DNA from: Spirochaetaceae bacterium
Lineage (GTDB): Bacteria; Spirochaetota; Spirochaetia; Treponematales; Rectinemataceae
Length of the DNA: 19,066 nucleotides
Direction of reading: 5' to 3'
Assembly: GCA_016794765.1 (NCBI GenBank)
Contig: JAEUJG010000525.1
Coordinates: forward strand, 1 to 19,066
This document shows, one piece after another, positions 12,938 through 19,066 of this stretch (the stretch's first letter is position 1; each line of letters opens with the position of its first letter). Made by a program: the position numbers and the translations under genes. The notes below the pieces were generated by a model. That model saw only the letters and a program-made list of their open reading frames with translations. It was not told the DNA's origin and searched no databases.

Positions 12938-13767
12938 AAGACGATCTACCGTATTTCCCACACTACAACGACGCCCGCAATCACCCCAAAATGCGCGCCC
13001 TCCGCACCCGTTTCGGATGGGCCGGCTATGGTCAATTCTGGGCGCTGAACGAGATGATCGCCGACGCTCCGGACGCCAGGCTCGACCTCTCGAAGAAGAT
13101 CAACCTCCTCGCGGCGGCCGGCGAACTCGGCTTTAGCATGTCTGATTTTGTAGACTTCTTGGCCTTCCTTTCAGACCCGGAAATCGACCTCGTGAACTAT
13201 GTCGACGGCATCGTGACGACCGACAAAACGCAGGAGGCTTACGAGGCGATGAAGCGTCGACGAGAGGCCGAAAGAGGGAAATACGATTCCCGTAGACAGA
13301 ACAGCAACGGAAATGCCGATTCCGTGCCCGGAAACGCGATTTCTGACACCGGAAACGATACAAAGCAAAGCAAAGCAAAGCAAAGCAAAGCAAATGAAAA
13401 AGCTAGCTGCGCGCCCGAAGATTTTTGCCCGAAGAGCGAAGAGTCTGACATCCCAATTGCCGAGCTCTACGCCTTCGCCCTCAAGATCGCGACCGAGGAG
13501 AAACACGCGAGGAATCCGCCGGCGCTCGCCAAGAAACTCATGACCGAGCCGGATATCATCGCGCGCTTCGAAGCCTCGAGGCCGCAGCCGAAACGGAACG
13601 ACGTGTATCCTGAGCCGGGCCCGTGCACTTGCGGAGGCGCAATCCAGGCGGATCGGTGGGGAGGGACCGGGCAATGCAAGTCGTGCGGGACGTGGTGGCG
13701 GTGGTCGAAGGCCTGGGAGACCTGGGAGGTCGACGACTCAAGCCCTCCGCTCGAGGATTCCGCATAA
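12934..13767 (+). CDS. Phage replication-type protein (Lin1244/DUF4373-like) with repeat tract
   Basis: 277 aa. The N-terminus DLPYFPHYNDARNHPKMRAL, with GWAGYGQFWALNEMIAD next, matches the DUF4373/Lin1244 winged-helix domain found at the start of phage replication proteins. Residues about 105-155 are a Lys/Arg/Ser/Asn-rich flexible linker that includes the (CAAAG)6 tract. A helical segment follows (about 175-220), then CTCGG and CKSCG at 231-233 and 248-251, a zinc ribbon with aromatic residues (WWRWSKAWETW). Role: probably replication origin or helicase-loader functions, bound to DNA through both ends. It is the last protein gene before the late leader RNA. No replicative helicase or primase is seen nearby. 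Confidence 0.75.
   Translation: MKDDLPYFPHYNDARNHPKMRALRTRFGWAGYGQFWALNEMIADAPDARLDLSKKINLLAAAGELGFSMSDFVDFLAFLSDPEIDLVNYVDGIVTTDKTQEAYEAMKRRREAERGKYDSRRQNSNGNADSVPGNAISDTGNDTKQSKAKQSKANEKASCAPEDFCPKSEESDIPIAELYAFALKIATEEKHARNPPALAKKLMTEPDIIARFEASRPQPKRNDVYPEPGPCTCGGAIQADRWGGTGQCKSCGTWWRWSKAWETWEVDDSSPPLEDSA
13361..13390 (+). repeat. (CAAAG)6 pentanucleotide tract inside a coding region
   Basis: Six perfect CAAAG units followed by a variant CAAAT. It encodes KQSKAKQSKA in the linker of the replication-type protein. The unit is not a multiple of three, so gain or loss of a copy shifts the frame: losing one gives a TGA almost at once (13395), gaining one reads on to a stop at about 13543 and drops the zinc ribbon. 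Confidence 0.9.
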
Positions 13768-13781
13768 ACTCGAAATGCGTC

Positions 13782-13811
13782 TTGACGAGTCGAATTCCCC
13801 TGTGCTAGTTT
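13782..13811 (+). promoter_or_regulatory. Candidate late promoter
   Basis: TTGACG at 13782-13787 and TGTGCTAGTTT at 13801-13811, with GCTAGTTT as the downstream element. Spacing (15 bases between TTGACGA and GCTA) is close to the alphaproteobacterial housekeeping pattern TTGACGS-GCTANAWC known from Caulobacter; the match to the E. coli -10 is weak. It lies just after the replication gene and just before the structured leader RNA and terminase genes. The expected start is about 13818. Confidence 0.5.
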
Positions 13812-13817
13812 CGGCGT

Positions 13818-13975
13818 AAGGCGAACCGGGAGCCGCAAGGCTCTAGCATCGCGAGGGTGGTCGAAAGACCACACATCCCTCCTCGCAACGCGAACGGGGC
13901 CGCAAGAATCCAGAGGTCAACAAGCGGGGCTTATGCCCGGCGAGACTTCTGTGTCTTGCGGCCCCGCTTGTTTTT
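13818..13975 (+). ncRNA. Structured leader RNA or small RNA upstream of terminase
   Basis: A run of hairpins without a convincing protein frame. P1: GAGCC(13830-13834)-GCAA-GGCTC(13839-13843), a GNRA tetraloop. P2: GCGAGG (13851-13856) with CCTCGC (13881-13886), enclosing GTGGTC-GAAA-GACCAC (13857-13872), another GNRA loop. P3: a 13-bp perfect stem CGGGGCCGCAAGA (13895-13907) with TCTTGCGGCCCCG (13954-13966), enclosing an 8-bp stem CAGAGGTC/GACTTCTG (13911-13918/13944-13951) and a third GGGC-TTAT-GCCC stem (13927-13938). It ends in TTGTTTTT. A promoter precedes it and packaging genes follow. GNRA loops and coaxial long stems are marks of a functional RNA. I do not recognise a known family. 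Confidence 0.65.
13919..13975 (+). terminator. Intrinsic terminator that competes with the P3 stem
   Basis: AACAAGCGGGGC (13919-13930) is perfectly complementary to GCCCCGCTTGTT (13961-13972), 12 bp, directly followed by TTT, with an A/U-rich stem base as in bidirectional terminators. Its 3' arm overlaps the P3 arm (13954-13966), so both cannot form at once. Confidence 0.65.
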
Positions 13976-13995
13976 CCGGGCCCCTGGGATGCGAC

Positions 13996-14592
13996 ATGGC
14001 GGGCTCGAAGAAACAGGCCAAGGCGACACCGAAGAGCGAGGCGCGGAAGAAACGCGCCCCCGTGGCGAAGCCTGCGAAGAAGACCGCCAGGAATCCGGCC
14101 GGGGAGAGGCCCGCGGGCGAGAAGGCCAAGACGGGGCGGCCGACGAAGTACGATCCGGCCATCCACCCGGCTCTTGGCGAAGCCTGGGCGGCAGCCGGGA
14201 AGACTGACAAGCAGATCGCCGAGAAGCTCGGGATCGCCGAGTCCACCCTGAATCTCTGGAAGATCGAGCATCCGGCGTTTTCGGAGTCCCTAACGAGGGG
14301 CAAGGCCGGACCGGATGAGCAAGTCGAGTCGAGTCTCTTCGCCCGCGCGACCGGGTACAGTTTCGATACCGAGAAGCTCCTCGTCGTTTCGGACGGGAAG
14401 GATCTCGGCTCTCATGTCGAGCGTCATCCGATCGTCGAGCACTGCCCGCCCGACGTGACCGCGTGTATCTTCTGGCTTAAGAATCGCCGGCCGGATCGCT
14501 GGCGGGACAAGCAGGAAATCGAGCAGCGGACCATCGAGCCCCCGAAGCTCGAGCTTGTCCTCGAGGGCGTTCCTCCGGAGGCGAAACCGTGA
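13996..14592 (+). CDS. terS: Terminase small subunit
   Basis: 198 aa from ATG at 13996 (MAGSKKQAKA). The first 45 residues are a Lys/Ala/Pro-rich basic tail. GRPTKYDPAIHP leads into an HTH (about 70-90: DKQIAEKLGIAESTLNLWK) followed by HPAFSESLTRGK and later TACIFWLKNRRPDRWRDKQE, which is characteristic of phage small terminase proteins. It recognises the phage packaging site and feeds DNA to the large subunit. The context is decisive: terminase large subunit, portal and head genes follow with overlaps. An in-frame ATG at 13933 would start inside the leader RNA hairpin and lacks an RBS, so it was not used. Confidence 0.85.
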   Translation: MAGSKKQAKATPKSEARKKRAPVAKPAKKTARNPAGERPAGEKAKTGRPTKYDPAIHPALGEAWAAAGKTDKQIAEKLGIAESTLNLWKIEHPAFSESLTRGKAGPDEQVESSLFARATGYSFDTEKLLVVSDGKDLGSHVERHPIVEHCPPDVTACIFWLKNRRPDRWRDKQEIEQRTIEPPKLELVLEGVPPEAKP

Positions 14593-16028
14593 GGCTTGCC
14601 CTCCAGGCGAAGCAGGCCCGCGCGTATCTCGCGCGCTCGACCGAGACGCTCTACGGCGGCGCCGCCGGCGGCGGGAAGTCGCACCTCATGCGCGTCGCGG
14701 CCATCGCCTGGTGTCTCGACATCCCTGGCCTTCAGGTTTACATCTTCCGCCGCACGCACCCCGACCTCTGGAAAAACCACATGGAGGGCCCGAGCGGATT
14801 CCCGGCCCTCCTCGCCGAATTCGTGAAGTCCTGCGACGCGAAGATCAACTACTCGGACGGCAAGATCACGTTCTCGAACGGCTCGACGATTCTCCTCTGC
14901 CACTGCCAGTACGAAAAAGACGTTTACAACTACCAGGGCGCCGAGATCCACGTCCTCATGATCGACGAGCTCACGCAGTGGCCGGCCAGCATGTACAAGT
15001 ACCTCCGCGGCCGCGTGCGCATGGTGGGTATCAACCTTCCCGAGAAGTACACCGGGCGTTTCCCTCGGACCCTCTGCGGCGCCAACCCCGGCGGTATCGG
15101 CCACAACTGGGTCAAGGGCGCCTGGGTCGACCTCGGGCCCGGCGTCCACGAGATGCCGAAGGCCGAAGGCGGTATGCGCCGCGAATACATCCCCGCCCGC
15201 CTCGAGGACAACCCGAAACTTGTCGAAGCCGACCCGACTTACGAGGACCGCCTCACCGGCCTCGGGAACGCCGCCCTCGTGCGCGCCATGCGCATGGGCG
15301 ACTGGGACATCGTGGCCGGCGGCGCGATCGATGACGTATGGGACCGCGAGCGCCACGTTGTGAAGTCCTTCCGCATCCCGTCCTCCTGGCGCGTCGATCG
15401 CTCGTTCGACTGGGGCAGCGCGAAACCGTTCTCGGTCGGCTGGTGGGCCGAAAGCGACGGGACCGAGGCTGTCCTCTCGGATGGCTCGCGCAAGAGCTGG
15501 CCGCGCGGAACGCTCTTCCGGATCCACGAGTGGTACGGCTGGCCGGGCCCAGGGCACGAGAACGAGGGCCTTCGCATGACGAGCGAAGAGATCGGCCGCG
15601 GGATCAAGGAGCGCGAGGCGGAGATCCGCGAGCGCCTCGGGATTGCCCGCATCCAGGCCGGCCCGGCCGATGCCTCGATCTACGACGAGGAGGACGGCGA
15701 CTCCATCGCGGCGAAGATCGATCGCGGATTCGGGCAGCGCGGCGCCTTCGTGCCGGCGAACAAGGCTTCGGGAACGCGAAAGCAGGGCCTCGAGCTCCTG
15801 CGCTCTCGCCTCAAGGCCTCGCTCGCCGAGCGCATGGAGGAACCTGGCCTCTTCGTGTTCGACGCCTGCACGGCGGGATTCATCCGCACGGTGCCGGTCC
15901 TGCCTCGCGACGAACGCAATCCCGATGATGTTGATTCAGCCGCCGAAGACCACGCATACGACGAGACGCGATACCGCCTCCTCGCCCTCAAGCACACGGC
16001 GAAAGCCATCAAACTAGGAGCCGCCTAA
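14589..16028 (+). CDS. terL: Terminase large subunit
   Basis: 479 aa from a GTG overlapping the terS stop (GTGA). ATPase: Walker A GGAAGGGKSH at 23-32, Walker B VLMIDE at 122-127 and the coupling segment GANPGGIGHNWVK at about 164-176. Nuclease: RNase-H-like fold with D274 (RSFDWGSAKPF), D361 (AGPADASIYD) and an EDHAYDETRY end. It powers DNA translocation into the prohead and cuts the concatemer. Length fits the family. The stop overlaps the portal start (TAATG). Confidence 0.93.
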   Translation: MRLALQAKQARAYLARSTETLYGGAAGGGKSHLMRVAAIAWCLDIPGLQVYIFRRTHPDLWKNHMEGPSGFPALLAEFVKSCDAKINYSDGKITFSNGSTILLCHCQYEKDVYNYQGAEIHVLMIDELTQWPASMYKYLRGRVRMVGINLPEKYTGRFPRTLCGANPGGIGHNWVKGAWVDLGPGVHEMPKAEGGMRREYIPARLEDNPKLVEADPTYEDRLTGLGNAALVRAMRMGDWDIVAGGAIDDVWDRERHVVKSFRIPSSWRVDRSFDWGSAKPFSVGWWAESDGTEAVLSDGSRKSWPRGTLFRIHEWYGWPGPGHENEGLRMTSEEIGRGIKEREAEIRERLGIARIQAGPADASIYDEEDGDSIAAKIDRGFGQRGAFVPANKASGTRKQGLELLRSRLKASLAERMEEPGLFVFDACTAGFIRTVPVLPRDERNPDDVDSAAEDHAYDETRYRLLALKHTAKAIKLGAA

Positions 16029-17506
16029 TGCCGCAGAAAATCTCCGACCTCCATCCCTCGCTCGCCGCCCGCCTCGCGCAGTATGACCGCGTGCGCGACT
16101 TCCTCGAGGGCGCCGACAAGCTCCGGGACCACGACCTCGCCGCGAAGGGCGACGCCGCGACCGCCTACCTCCCGCGCCTCTCGCCGAAGCAGGACGAAAA
16201 AGAATACGCGGCCTACGTCCGCCGCGCCCTGTACTACAACGCGCCTGGGCGCACCCGCGACGGCTTCCTCGGGCTCATCTTCGGACGCGAGCCCGAGATG
16301 GACCTCGGCGCCGCGGAGCCGCTCGCGGAGGACGCCGACCTCCAGGGGACGCCCTTGCCTGAAATGCTCGAGGAAGCCGTCGAGGAAGTCCTCGCTGTCG
16401 CTCGCTTCGGCTGGCTCGTAGACAGGCCCGAAGCTCCCGCGGGCGCCTCAAAGCTCGACGCCGAGCGCGACGGCATCCGGCCGTATCTCGTGCCCTACCA
16501 GAGCGAGAACATCATCAACTGGTCGCTCACCCGCATCGGCACCCGCTGGAAGCTCGGGCGCGTCGTCCTCAAGGAAACCTACGAGGCCGAGGTCGACGGC
16601 ACGACGAAGACGCTAATCCGCTACCGCGAGCTCCTCCTCGAGGCCGAGGGCTATGTCGTGAGGCTCTGGACGCAGGAGAAGGGCCAGGGCGAGTATCGCA
16701 TCGAGAGCACGGCTTATCCGCTACTTGGAGGCAAGCGCATCACAGAAATCCCGTTCTACTTCTTCGACCCGCGCGGCGGCCGGCCCGCGCCCGGGAAGAG
16801 CCCGCTCGTCGACATCGTGGAGATCGCGCGGAGCCACTACCAGTCGAGCGCCGACCTCGAGCATGCGCGCTTCTCGTGCTCGCTCCCGACGCCGTACTTC
16901 ATCGGCTTTTCCGAGGAGGAAGCCTCCGGCCTATCCCTTGGAGGGCTTAACGGCATCGTGGCCTCGGATCCCGCGGCAAAGGTCGGCTTCCTCGAATATT
17001 CGGGCGCAGGTGTGACGCCGCTCGAGAACGCCCTCACGCAGAAAGCCGAGATGATGGCGAAGCTCGGCTCCCGCATGCTCGCCGAGGACAAGAAGGACGC
17101 CGAGGCGGCTGAGACCTTGCGGATCCGCGCCTCTGGCGAGTCGGCGACTCTGGCGGACATCGCCCGGGCAGTCGGTCGCATAGCGAGCCAGGCGCTCACT
17201 TTCGCGGCTCGCTGGATGGGCTCGGACACTCCCGTCGAAATCACGCTCAATACCGAGTACACCGCCGCTACCATGAGCCCGCAGGAGATCGCGGAGCTCC
17301 TCAAGGCCGTCCAGGCCGGCGAGCTTCCCGGCGCTGACTTCCGCGCCCGTCTCCGCAAGGTCGGGATTATCGAAGCCGACCGCACCGATGAGGAGATCGA
17401 GGCCGAGCTCGAGGCCGAGCGGGCGAAGCGCGAGGAGACCGCCGGGGCGGCGCTCGAGGCGACGGCGAAGGATCTGGCTGAGAAGGCGAAGGGGGCGGCT
17501 GAGTGA
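16028..17506 (+). CDS. Portal protein (DUF4055 type)
   Basis: 492 aa. HPSLAARLAQYDRVRDFLEG, with AYLPRLSPKQDEKEYAAYVRRAL further on, then YYNAPGRTRDGFLGLIFGR, matches DUF4055 phage portal proteins. The dodecameric portal sits at one head vertex, passes DNA and docks the terminase. Central strands (PYQSENIINW, GRVVLKETYEAEV) and a long helical region in the last 180 residues fit the portal wing, stem and crown. The C-terminus is Glu/Ala-rich and may be disordered. GTGA overlap with the head morphogenesis gene. Confidence 0.88.
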   Translation: MPQKISDLHPSLAARLAQYDRVRDFLEGADKLRDHDLAAKGDAATAYLPRLSPKQDEKEYAAYVRRALYYNAPGRTRDGFLGLIFGREPEMDLGAAEPLAEDADLQGTPLPEMLEEAVEEVLAVARFGWLVDRPEAPAGASKLDAERDGIRPYLVPYQSENIINWSLTRIGTRWKLGRVVLKETYEAEVDGTTKTLIRYRELLLEAEGYVVRLWTQEKGQGEYRIESTAYPLLGGKRITEIPFYFFDPRGGRPAPGKSPLVDIVEIARSHYQSSADLEHARFSCSLPTPYFIGFSEEEASGLSLGGLNGIVASDPAAKVGFLEYSGAGVTPLENALTQKAEMMAKLGSRMLAEDKKDAEAAETLRIRASGESATLADIARAVGRIASQALTFAARWMGSDTPVEITLNTEYTAATMSPQEIAELLKAVQAGELPGADFRARLRKVGIIEADRTDEEIEAELEAERAKREETAGAALEATAKDLAEKAKGAAE

Positions 17507-18612
17507 ATTCCGCCACCCGCCTCCTCCGCGCCCTCCTCGCCCGCGGCGCCTACCTCGAGTCCCTCACCCGCGCCGAACTACGCGCGATACTCCCCATCCT
17601 CGAGCGCGCGCATGAGGAAGTCCTCGGGAAGATCGCGAAGACGGGCGGCGCATGGACCCGCGAGTGGCTTACCGAGATGGCGGGTGACCTTGAGGCGATC
17701 TACAAGGCGGCCTGCGCTGAAGCATGGGTCACCGTGAGCGCAGACCTGGAAGAGCTGGCGAAAAACGAGGGCGCGTGGGCGCTAGGCGAGATCGGTCAAG
17801 CGACCATTGGGATCTCTCTATCCACCCCCGCGCCCTCTTTGCTAAAAGCCGTCGTGAACCTCCCGACAAACATCGGCGGCTCGACTCTTGAGCACCAATT
17901 CGAGGCGCTAGGAATCGAGTCGAAAAAGGCTGCCTACGAGGCAATCCAACAGGGTATGCTCGCGGGCGATACCGTCGACGAGATGACGCGCCGTCTCCGC
18001 GGAGAGGTCAAGAAGCGGGCGATCTGGCGCCGCGATTCAGACGGAGTACGGCGCTACCATCCCGGCGTCTATGAGGGCGGAGTGATCGAGGGAGTTTCAA
18101 CCAGAGGCGCCGAGCGAGTCGCGCGGACGGCGATCATGCACGTTTCCAACCAGGCGCGCGAGATCACCTACGCGGCGAACGAGGACATTTCCAAGGGCTA
18201 CCAGTATGTCGCAACTCTCGACACGAACACCTGCCTCGTCTGCGCGAACGACGACGGAAGAGTCTTCGGTCTCCGCGATCCGCGGCCGGTCCTCCCGCGC
18301 CATATCGGCGACCGGTGCCTGTACGTCCCGGTCCTCAAGTCTTGGCGCGAGCTCGGCATCGACGCCGACGAGCTGCCCGAAGGCACCCGCGCGAGCATGG
18401 ACGGGCAGGTGGCCGAGAGCGAGACCTTCGCCGACCGACTCACGAAGGCGAGCGCGGAGCGACAGGTGGCGATGCTCAGGAGCCCGACGAAGGCGCGGCT
18501 CTACCGGGAAGGCATGCCTCTGTCCGAGATGGTCGAGGACGGGCATGAGGTACCGGTGAAGGTGCTTCTCGAGAGGGCCGCCGAGAGGCGGAAGAAGGGG
18601 AGGGCCGCATGA
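17503..18612 (+). CDS. Head morphogenesis protein (SPP1 gp7-like)
   Basis: 369 aa from a GTG overlapping the portal stop. The C-terminal half (about 145-280) is the SPP1 gp7/minor head domain: TVDEMTRRLRGEVK, then RGAERVARTAIMHVSNQARE, then a Cys pair CLVC at 244-247 with DDGRVFGL, and RHIGDRCLYVP at 266-276. In relatives these residues form a metal or disulphide site. It is probably a minor capsid protein bound inside the portal and ejected with DNA or guiding assembly. The N-terminal third is helical. Confidence 0.85.
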   Translation: MNSATRLLRALLARGAYLESLTRAELRAILPILERAHEEVLGKIAKTGGAWTREWLTEMAGDLEAIYKAACAEAWVTVSADLEELAKNEGAWALGEIGQATIGISLSTPAPSLLKAVVNLPTNIGGSTLEHQFEALGIESKKAAYEAIQQGMLAGDTVDEMTRRLRGEVKKRAIWRRDSDGVRRYHPGVYEGGVIEGVSTRGAERVARTAIMHVSNQAREITYAANEDISKGYQYVATLDTNTCLVCANDDGRVFGLRDPRPVLPRHIGDRCLYVPVLKSWRELGIDADELPEGTRASMDGQVAESETFADRLTKASAERQVAMLRSPTKARLYREGMPLSEMVEDGHEVPVKVLLERAAERRKKGRAA

Positions 18613-18914
18613 AAGGACGACGAATCGAGAACCCAGAGAACTATACGAACGCGCCGACTGTACTGCCGGGCGATTACTGGAAAGACCGTGCCGGCCCTTG
18701 GCATGTTGCCGCCCCCGTGCCGCCTGATGATGACGGATTCCTCCTCATCGCCGATGTCTCGACCTGGCGCATCACCGAGCACGAAGACGGGACGATCACC
18801 GTCAGTCCCTCGATCTTTTGGGGCGCGGGCGGATACCCCAATTCGCCCCGCGAGTGGGCCGCGAAACATACTTGGCACGGCTGGCTCGAGCGCGGCGAGT
18901 GGAGGGAAGCATGA
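18609..18914 (+). CDS. Small phage hypothetical protein
   Basis: 101 aa, ATG overlapping the head protein stop. Strand-rich: GPWHVAAPVPPDDDGFLLIA, then HEDGTITVSPSIFW and a WHGWLERGEW end. The 'DGTITVSPSI...WHGWLERG-W' combination occurs in small phage proteins of unknown role that I can recall only by pattern; no family name is assigned. It lies in the structural gene cluster but is small and soluble. Confidence 0.6.
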   Translation: MKGRRIENPENYTNAPTVLPGDYWKDRAGPWHVAAPVPPDDDGFLLIADVSTWRITEHEDGTITVSPSIFWGAGGYPNSPREWAAKHTWHGWLERGEWREA

Positions 18915-19066
18915 GCAAATCCAAGACTCGTATTTACACGATGCGCCGCGATGGCTGGACTGATTATTTCGAGCTCCATGTCTCGCCGAACGCTCAGGCG
19001 ATGCGAATGCACATCATCGCCGAGTTCGAGAAATACGGCTTCCCGATCGACGAAGATCGATTTCGC
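18911..19066 (+). CDS. Hypothetical protein, 3' end cut by window
   Basis: ATG overlapping the previous stop (ATGA), with GGAGGGA at 18901-18907 upstream. 52 codons are visible with no stop: MSKSKTRIYTMRRDGWTDYF, then ELHVSPNAQAMRMHIIAEF and on to the edge. The family is unknown. The frame and coupling support a real gene continuing past the window. Confidence 0.55.
   Translation, partial: MSKSKTRIYTMRRDGWTDYFELHVSPNAQAMRMHIIAEFEKYGFPIDEDRFR

Noticed and set aside
13361..13390. CRISPR or tandem protein-binding array
   Set aside because: The unit is 5 bp with no spacers and lies within a coding frame, so it is a simple sequence repeat.
13818..13975. tRNA or tmRNA in the gap before terminase
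   Set aside because: The hairpins do not form a cloverleaf, no TTCGA-type T-loop with a matching acceptor stem is present, and the long 13-bp stem does not fit.
13933..13995. Upstream in-frame ATG for the terminase small subunit
   Set aside because: The ATG lies in the loop of a strong RNA hairpin, has no Shine-Dalgarno, and the added residues look unlike a terminase N-terminus.
13976..13995. cos or pac site just before terS
   Set aside because: GGGCCC lies here and terminase sites are often near terS, but nothing in the sequence identifies a cleavage site; packaging ends would have to be mapped.

Overview
The window looks like part of a tailed double-stranded DNA bacteriophage or prophage from a high-GC bacterium. 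The evidence is a terminase small and large subunit, a DUF4055-type portal and an SPP1 gp7-like head protein in consecutive overlapping genes, preceded by an SSB / recombination / replication region. Almost every gene lies on the + strand, and neighbours usually overlap by 4 bases (ATGA or GTGA), so the region is a few long translationally coupled operons. By eye the DNA is about two-thirds GC, with strong use of CTC for Leu and GAG for Glu. The host cannot be fixed from sequence alone. The MmcB-like nuclease and a late promoter with TTGACG and GCTA elements hint at an alphaproteobacterium, but this is inference.

Layout. (1) 1-4402: a coupled operon with a truncated HTH protein, a lytic-transglycosylase-like exported protein, a small exported protein, a CxxxCxxC radical-SAM-like (DUF5131-type) protein, a helical protein, a zinc-ribbon protein, an MmcB-like PD-(D/E)XK nuclease and an SF2 helicase. 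(2) 4408-4696: a leftward ribbon-helix-helix regulator and an AT-rich divergent promoter region whose two -35 boxes overlap; this looks like a transcription switch. (3) 4697-12709: the early/recombination operon, with small unknown genes, strong RNA hairpins, a 332-aa candidate annealing protein, a 1172-aa single-chain Mre11(SbcD)-Rad50(SbcC) fusion, several small unknown or Cys-rich proteins, SSB and an ASCH-like protein. (4) 12767-13767: a phage CsrA homologue and a replication-type protein that carries a (CAAAG)6 tract. (5) 13768-13995: no protein gene, but a promoter followed by a densely structured RNA of about 160 nt whose 3' end can fold in two mutually exclusive ways, one being an intrinsic terminator. 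(6) 13996-19066: the packaging and head genes, running off the window.

How it may work together (inference): the RHH protein controls the divergent early promoters. The early operon supplies end resection (Mre11-Rad50), a possible annealing protein and SSB for recombination-dependent replication. The structured RNA sits exactly between early and late genes and is a good candidate for a cis-acting attenuation/antitermination element, or a stable small RNA, controlling packaging and head gene expression. No integrase, DNA polymerase, major capsid or tail gene, tRNA or CRISPR array was seen.
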